Shown piece by piece: positions 22,550 to 25,785 of a stretch of 25,785 bases of DNA; position 1 is the stretch's first letter, and each line of letters begins with the position of its first letter. The notes beneath the pieces are model-generated. The model ran no database searches and had not been told where the DNA came from. It saw nothing but the letters and a program-made list of their open reading frames with translations. Made by a program: the position numbers and the translations under genes. The stretch comes from a virus, in IMG/VR virus record IMGVR_UViG_3300009285_000380, positions 1 to 25,785 of that record; one strand, 5' to 3'.

Positions 22550-22845
22550 TATTTCTTTTTACCTTTATTTTTCTTACCTTTCTTAGAAGCATACTCATGT
22601 AACTGCTCTTTACTCATCTTTAGCATACCTTTATTTTTCTTGCATAACTTCTCAGGATGATGTTCAGCAATAGCCATTGCCTTACGCTGTTTCTCGCTAT
22701 GTGCAGGGTTTTCTGTAGTCTTTATTGTTACCTTATCTTCCCCTGACCGTGTTGTGCTACTACCTACTATTGTATAACTACCGCTATTTATCGTTAAACC
22801 ATCTCTTAACTCTGGATATACTAATCTCTTTGCAAGTGTCGGCAT
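22549..22845 (-). CDS. Basic phage protein with DUF3008-like motif
   Basis: 98 residues. The N-terminus is beta-rich (LTINSGSYTIVGSS). From about residue 48 comes PAHSEKQRKAMAIAEHHPEK, then GMLKMSKEQLHEYASKK and a KGKKNKGKKK tail; the P-A-x-S-E-K-Q-R-K-A-M and M-S-x-x-Q-L-x-E-x-A patterns are common in small phage proteins of DUF3008/DUF6496-like type. Function unknown; the basic charge suggests binding to DNA. It is the first gene after the terminator-like hairpin, with AAGGAGGTGAAATATG as a strong site. Confidence 0.75.
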   Translation of the reverse strand: MPTLAKRLVYPELRDGLTINSGSYTIVGSSTTRSGEDKVTIKTTENPAHSEKQRKAMAIAEHHPEKLCKKNKGMLKMSKEQLHEYASKKGKKNKGKKK

Positions 22846-22867
22846 ATTTCACCTCCTTATCTTTCCC

Positions 22868-22924
22868 AATAAAAAAGCCTACTCCAGCCAGTGCACTGGA
22901 ATAGGCTTTTAAAATCTTATTGGG
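22868..22924 (-). terminator. Intrinsic-terminator-like hairpin inside the late operon
   Basis: In transcript sense AAAAGCCTA pairs with TAGGCTTTT (22910-22902 and 22881-22873). A U-G pair then TCCAG/CTGGA extend this to about 15 bp with an eight-base loop. The stem runs into TTTTTTATT. An outer pair CCCAATAA (22924-22917) / TTATTGGG (22872-22865) encloses it. It separates the terminase block from the portal block. Confidence 0.75.
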
Positions 22925-22950
22925 TCTATCTTACCCGTCAGCAAGATAGA
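22925..22950 (-). promoter_or_regulatory. Second hairpin directly upstream of the terminator
   Basis: TCTATCTT and AAGATAGA form an 8-bp stem; inner G-U and C-G pairs can extend it to 10 bp, leaving a TGACGG loop. It starts five bases after the stop of the 22955-23230 gene and abuts the outer stem of the terminator-like hairpin, so the two may cooperate or compete. Confidence 0.5.
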
Positions 22951-22954
22951 TTAT

Positions 22955-23230
22955 TTAATTTCTTTTATTAGGCAAAAACCTCCTTAAACTACTTCTGAAA
23001 TCAGGCTTCATAATTACCGGTTTCTCAAAATTAGATACAATCTTTACCGCTTCACCAAGTGCGGTAAGACATAATACCTGCTCGTCTGCCATCGGCCCCT
23101 TGACTAATACTTTCCCTGTATCGGTTACACCAATAACGAGTAACTGCCTGACTTTAACCTCTGGCGTCGGCGGTTGCTCTTGTCCCTCTGCCCCATGTCC
23201 ATTATCGCCTGGCTTAATCTCCTCACTCAT
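22955..23230 (-). CDS. Small phage protein, unknown function
   Basis: 91 residues, ATG inside the previous gene's end (8-base overlap) with a GGGGG site. The first 25 residues are acidic and Gly/Pro-rich, likely disordered. The rest reads QLLVIGVTDTGKVLVKGPMA then CLTALGEAVKIVSNFEK, a small mixed alpha/beta fold, and a basic tail (SSLRRFLPNKRN). It is the last gene before the terminator-like structure. Not recognised. Confidence 0.75.
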   Translation of the reverse strand: MSEEIKPGDNGHGAEGQEQPPTPEVKVRQLLVIGVTDTGKVLVKGPMADEQVLCLTALGEAVKIVSNFEKPVIMKPDFRSSLRRFLPNKRN

Positions 23231-23441
23231 CCGTTACCCCCTTCGGTCTCCCTGCCCAATCCGTCCTTATTATTTTCGTATGCTTTCCCTCTAACCTAAC
23301 AACCTTAAATTTATCCGTCTTCCCTGCCTCGCCTATCCGCTCCCGCTCTTTACGAATTATCGGCTCAAGCGTTTCACCCTTCGTCCCCATAACCTCTATG
23401 ACGTGATGCGGCAGGTGTCCTTCCCACGGGAGTTTAGGCAT
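23223..23441 (-). CDS. Small phage protein downstream of terminase, unknown function
   Basis: 72 residues from ATG 23441. Another ATG lies at 23447, but the AAGGGAG site is seven bases from the second and one base from the first, so 23441 is chosen; it overlaps the terminase stop by eight bases. The product reads MPKLPWEGHLPHHVIEVMG, then an Arg/Lys/Glu helix (IIRKERERIGEAGK), and ends RTDWAGRPKGVTDE. Not recognised. Confidence 0.72.
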   Translation of the reverse strand: MPKLPWEGHLPHHVIEVMGTKGETLEPIIRKERERIGEAGKTDKFKVVRLEGKHTKIIRTDWAGRPKGVTDE

Positions 23442-24942
23442 TAGCATACTCCCTTAGTTCGTTCATACGGGATTCGTCGGATTGGATGTAGTCTTCTTCC
23501 GTGTTCCTGTAAATCATATCGTTAGTCTGTTGACTAAACGCCCATTGTAACATTTTCCAACAATCACCACGCCCGGGACTACGTCCCAATCGTTCCTTAA
23601 TCTCATCCTTTGGTATAACCTGCAACCTGCCTTTGTTATCCTCAAAATACTCGTCTTCCATTAGGTCTTCTTTTAACTCAGTATCCTTAGGATTGATAGC
23701 CGCCTTACCTTGCTGTCCTCTATCACGTGCTATAAATGCCGCCTCGGCTCGCATATTGGCGTATATCGGTCTATCATTCTCCTTTACCTCTGACGCCGCT
23801 GAACCGTGAAACTTGATAATCTTAATACCCTTCACGTAGTCTTGAGATAGTTTGTTTAATTCTTGGTATACTCCTATCCCCAAACCATCACAGTCAACAA
23901 TTACAAATCGTCCCTTAATGCTCTTACACATCTCAACCGCTTTTACCGCCGATACAGAAGGCGCCATGAGTGTCTGGGTAAATACATCAAGGACTTCACC
24001 ACCTACACCTGCCATAAATACGTTCTCATCCACACCCTCACCCGCGGGGTCTACGGATACACCCCGAACATTAGAATTGATTGATAAAACTCCATACCTG
24101 TCCGCCATGTGGTCTATCACAGTCAACGGGAATATACTATTTATACCAACATCTGGTATCTGTCCTAATACCCTACCAATCCAGCGTGGGTCATGTTCAC
24201 CCCATTTAGTCCGTTTATCTTCTACCCATTCGTAACTTACTAATCCGGGAATTACTGTTTTTTTCTCCTTGTAATTCGGGGAATCTAAACATGAGAAATT
24301 GAACACGATATTATTTTCCCGGTCCCTCAATCCCTTGGCGAATCTACCATTCGCTCTTGTCGGATTACCAATAAAAATTACAAGGACATTTTCTGATGTT
24401 GCTATACCATCAATCTGGTCAAAAATCTCGTCTTCAATGGCCTGTGCCTCGGTTGCTATAATACACATGTTCGGGGAATGATACCCCTGAAACCTACCAC
24501 CGCCGCCCTGTGCCGCCGCTCCGGTCTCCCTCGTAGTAAACCCTATCATATACCAATCAGCAGCAACCTCTAATCTCGGCTCTATGTATGCCCTACCTCC
24601 AAAATCTACTTGCTTACGTTGCCAATGCCCCACAGTCTCTTTCCACATAATACTTTTCGTTTGCCTGTCGGTGGGTGCGGTCTGAATAACGATTGAGGGA
24701 ATGAACGTCTGGAGAAACCATAACGATATGGCAGCAGTAATATAATCCTTGCCCAATGAGTGCCCGGAGGCGAGGTATATATGCCTATGCTCCTTGATAG
24801 CACGATTGCAGCCTTGCAGTAACTCATCCTGTAACTGCCAGGTCTGCTTGACGCCTAACACCTCCCTGCAGTATGCCACGGGGTCGCTCTGGTATCGGTC
24901 TAATGTTTCGCTAATTTTCTGTATATCGGGTTTCTTTGCCAT
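23434..24942 (-). CDS. terL: Terminase large subunit
   Basis: 502 residues. The ATPase domain carries a Walker A-like SGHSLGKD (59-66) and a coupling motif IFIGNPT (189-195). The expected Walker B reads CIIATEAQAI (160-169), where the usual Asp before Glu is Thr164. The nuclease domain has candidate metal ligands D298 (GVSVDPAG), D350/D352 (VIVDCDGLG) and D460 (GRGDCW). These motifs in order are typical of large terminases that package DNA into preformed heads and cut it. The preceding stop (24951) lies nine bases upstream, with a GAGAGG site. Packaging mode cannot be told from the sequence. Confidence 0.93.
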   Translation of the reverse strand: MAKKPDIQKISETLDRYQSDPVAYCREVLGVKQTWQLQDELLQGCNRAIKEHRHIYLASGHSLGKDYITAAISLWFLQTFIPSIVIQTAPTDRQTKSIMWKETVGHWQRKQVDFGGRAYIEPRLEVAADWYMIGFTTRETGAAAQGGGGRFQGYHSPNMCIIATEAQAIEDEIFDQIDGIATSENVLVIFIGNPTRANGRFAKGLRDRENNIVFNFSCLDSPNYKEKKTVIPGLVSYEWVEDKRTKWGEHDPRWIGRVLGQIPDVGINSIFPLTVIDHMADRYGVLSINSNVRGVSVDPAGEGVDENVFMAGVGGEVLDVFTQTLMAPSVSAVKAVEMCKSIKGRFVIVDCDGLGIGVYQELNKLSQDYVKGIKIIKFHGSAASEVKENDRPIYANMRAEAAFIARDRGQQGKAAINPKDTELKEDLMEDEYFEDNKGRLQVIPKDEIKERLGRSPGRGDCWKMLQWAFSQQTNDMIYRNTEEDYIQSDESRMNELREYANA

Positions 24943-24950
24943 TTATCCTC

Positions 24951-25073
24951 TCAAACCCTCAAAAACCCTTGCGACGTTGCTCTACAATCGCATTTCACAG
25001 GTCGGGTAATGGTATGGTGTGCCCTCATCCCATTCATACGCACCAGCCCACAGGCAACCTTATTATCTGCCAT
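24951..25073 (-). CDS. Forty-residue ORF between terminase subunits
   Basis: Product starts MADNKVACGLVRMNGMRAHH and has a C-x-C pair (VKCDC) and several Arg residues. Its stop lies just before the terL ribosome site. A GAGG lies about 12 bases upstream of the ATG. Small, unrecognised; coding status uncertain, but it fills an otherwise empty space. Confidence 0.38.
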   Translation of the reverse strand: MADNKVACGLVRMNGMRAHHTITRPVKCDCRATSQGFLRV

Positions 25074-25128
25074 TTTTACCCAACCTCGCTATATCTATTT
25101 TCCGTCTTTCCCTTTTTATCGGTATCAT
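25063..25128 (-). CDS. Twenty-one-residue ORF, coupled
   Basis: Product is MIPIKRERRKIDIARLGKNG plus Arg. ATG overlaps the previous ORF's stop as ATGA and its stop overlaps the start of the next ORF by 11 bases. Very basic. It may be a leader-type peptide or chance. Confidence 0.2.
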   Translation of the reverse strand: MIPIKRERRKIDIARLGKNGR

Positions 25129-25214
25129 CTCGTTACGTTTACCCTTATTTTACCCTGACAATTATCTGTCATTTTCATCCTGCTTTGTGTAGTTGACATA
25201 ATATAGATTATCAT
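25125..25214 (-). CDS. Twenty-nine-residue ORF, coupled to small terminase
   Basis: ATG overlaps the small-terminase stop as ATGA. Product begins MIIYIMSTTQSRMKMTDN; an internal ATG (MTDN) has an AGGATG site. Probably non-essential or chance, listed because the chain of overlaps is regular. Confidence 0.22.
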   Translation of the reverse strand: MIIYIMSTTQSRMKMTDNCQGKIRVNVTR

Positions 25215-25750
25215 ACACCTGCCTCAATTTTCTCGTGTTTTCCGGTCCCGCTCCCATTCCCGTTTTTCTCCCGGTGTCCCCGCACTTGACTCAACACGGT
25301 TTGGAGATTGACCTGTATATTAGTCTGACTTTCGTTCCGCAGGTATCCTTTCAACTTCAACCTCAATTCTAATATTTTCGCCTGGACTTGGCTGTCATCT
25401 ATTTCAATAAAATCGTTTGAGTTTTCATTCACAACTAATTTCCCATTCTTGTTTTTCACTAATAAATCACAGGACTGGACTTTCTTGGCGTGAGAGAGGC
25501 GGGCAAGGTCTTCTATATCATCAATAGTGGTAAGATGTTCTGACCGATTCATAATATCTGGTAAGGTGAGAGAAAGTTTATGAAAGTTTTCACTTGTAAT
25601 TGCACGTGCAGAGTTTTCATCTTTACAATCATAAATTTCTAATGCTAATTGTGTTGGAGATTGGAGAGGATTTTTAAGATATTCCCTTTTGAACGTGATA
25701 AATTTCATACCATACCTTAAATTCTTATACTTTTTCAATTTATTTTTCAT
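25211..25750 (-). CDS. terS: Terminase small subunit
   Basis: 179 residues with an AAAAGGTTTATTATG start. Residues about 26-66 (NPLQSPTQLALEIY then ENSARAITSENFHKLSLTLP) resemble the N-terminal helix-turn-helix of small terminases, where a T-x-A-x-x-x-Y and A-x-x-x-x-x-x-N/E-x-x-K-L pattern is common. A middle helical region (IEDLARLSHAKKVQSCDLLV, then DSQVQAKILELRLKLKGYL) would form the oligomer. The last 20 residues are disordered and Gly/Lys-rich. It lies directly upstream of the large terminase, as usual. Small terminases diverge fast, so the call rests on pattern plus position. Confidence 0.78.
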   Translation of the reverse strand: MKNKLKKYKNLRYGMKFITFKREYLKNPLQSPTQLALEIYDCKDENSARAITSENFHKLSLTLPDIMNRSEHLTTIDDIEDLARLSHAKKVQSCDLLVKNKNGKLVVNENSNDFIEIDDSQVQAKILELRLKLKGYLRNESQTNIQVNLQTVLSQVRGHREKNGNGSGTGKHEKIEAGV

Positions 25751-25779
25751 AATAAACCTTTTAAATTATATACTTTTAT

Positions 25780-25785
25780 ATTATA
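25780..25785 (-). promoter_or_regulatory. Possible -10 element upstream of the small terminase
   Basis: TATAAT lies at the right edge in transcript sense, about 30 bases before the terS start. A -35 would lie outside the window. The surrounding sequence is very AT-rich, so this could be chance. Confidence 0.22.

Noticed and set aside
25193-25198. Plus-strand TTGACA as a promoter
   Set aside because: No fitting -10 at 16-18 bases downstream, and it would read against every gene in the window.
1-25785. tRNA genes, insertion sequences or attachment sites
   Set aside because: I saw no cloverleaf-like sequence, transposase motif or flanking direct repeats that would support any of these.

Overview
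This window looks like the late (packaging, head, tail and probably lysis) region of a tailed double-stranded DNA phage, most likely with a short, podovirus-type tail. It is AT-rich, uses the standard code and bacterial Shine-Dalgarno sites (AGGAGG variants), and nearly every base is coding. All supported genes lie on the minus strand, so the operon reads from right to left. I see no integrase, tRNA, replication gene, tape-measure protein or tail-tube protein. The host cannot be named from the sequence; several proteins carry Sec-type signal peptides, which suggests a bacterial host.

In transcription order (right to left): the small terminase (25750-25211) and large terminase (24942-23434) flank a stretch tiled by three tiny overlapping ORFs. 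Two small unknown genes follow, then a strong hairpin with a U-tract that resembles an intrinsic terminator (22910-22868). Next come a basic 98-residue protein, a 40-residue gene, the portal (22426-20360), a 97-residue protein, an array of three covarying hairpins (20082-19993), the scaffold, a probable decoration protein and the major capsid protein (18709-17741). A perfect 13-bp hairpin follows the capsid gene.

The next block is unusual. Two small genes lead into two signal-peptide proteins, one a 722-residue repetitive fibre-like protein, before the head-tail adaptor (14641-13712). The tail-nozzle-like protein appears to be split over two ORFs (13712-12978 and 11114-8661), with an exported six-Asp-box beta-propeller gene between them. 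The larger nozzle ORF also seems to carry a carbohydrate-binding-like domain inserted into a small beta domain.

After a small beta-sandwich protein comes a tightly overlapping cassette: a coiled-coil/TM protein, a 58-residue protein, a DUF1064-type nuclease and a TM/coiled-coil protein. Then come three exported proteins (LysM-like, TPR, and a possible TIM-barrel protein). The left end holds three large proteins that I take to be virion-internal or ejected: a Gly-rich coiled-coil protein, a low-complexity protein, and a polyvalent-type protein of at least 778 residues with an ADP-ribosyltransferase-like segment, which runs off the left edge. Functions from the packaging, portal, capsid and adaptor families are fairly secure. 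The exported proteins, the split nozzle and the RNA structures are the novel part.
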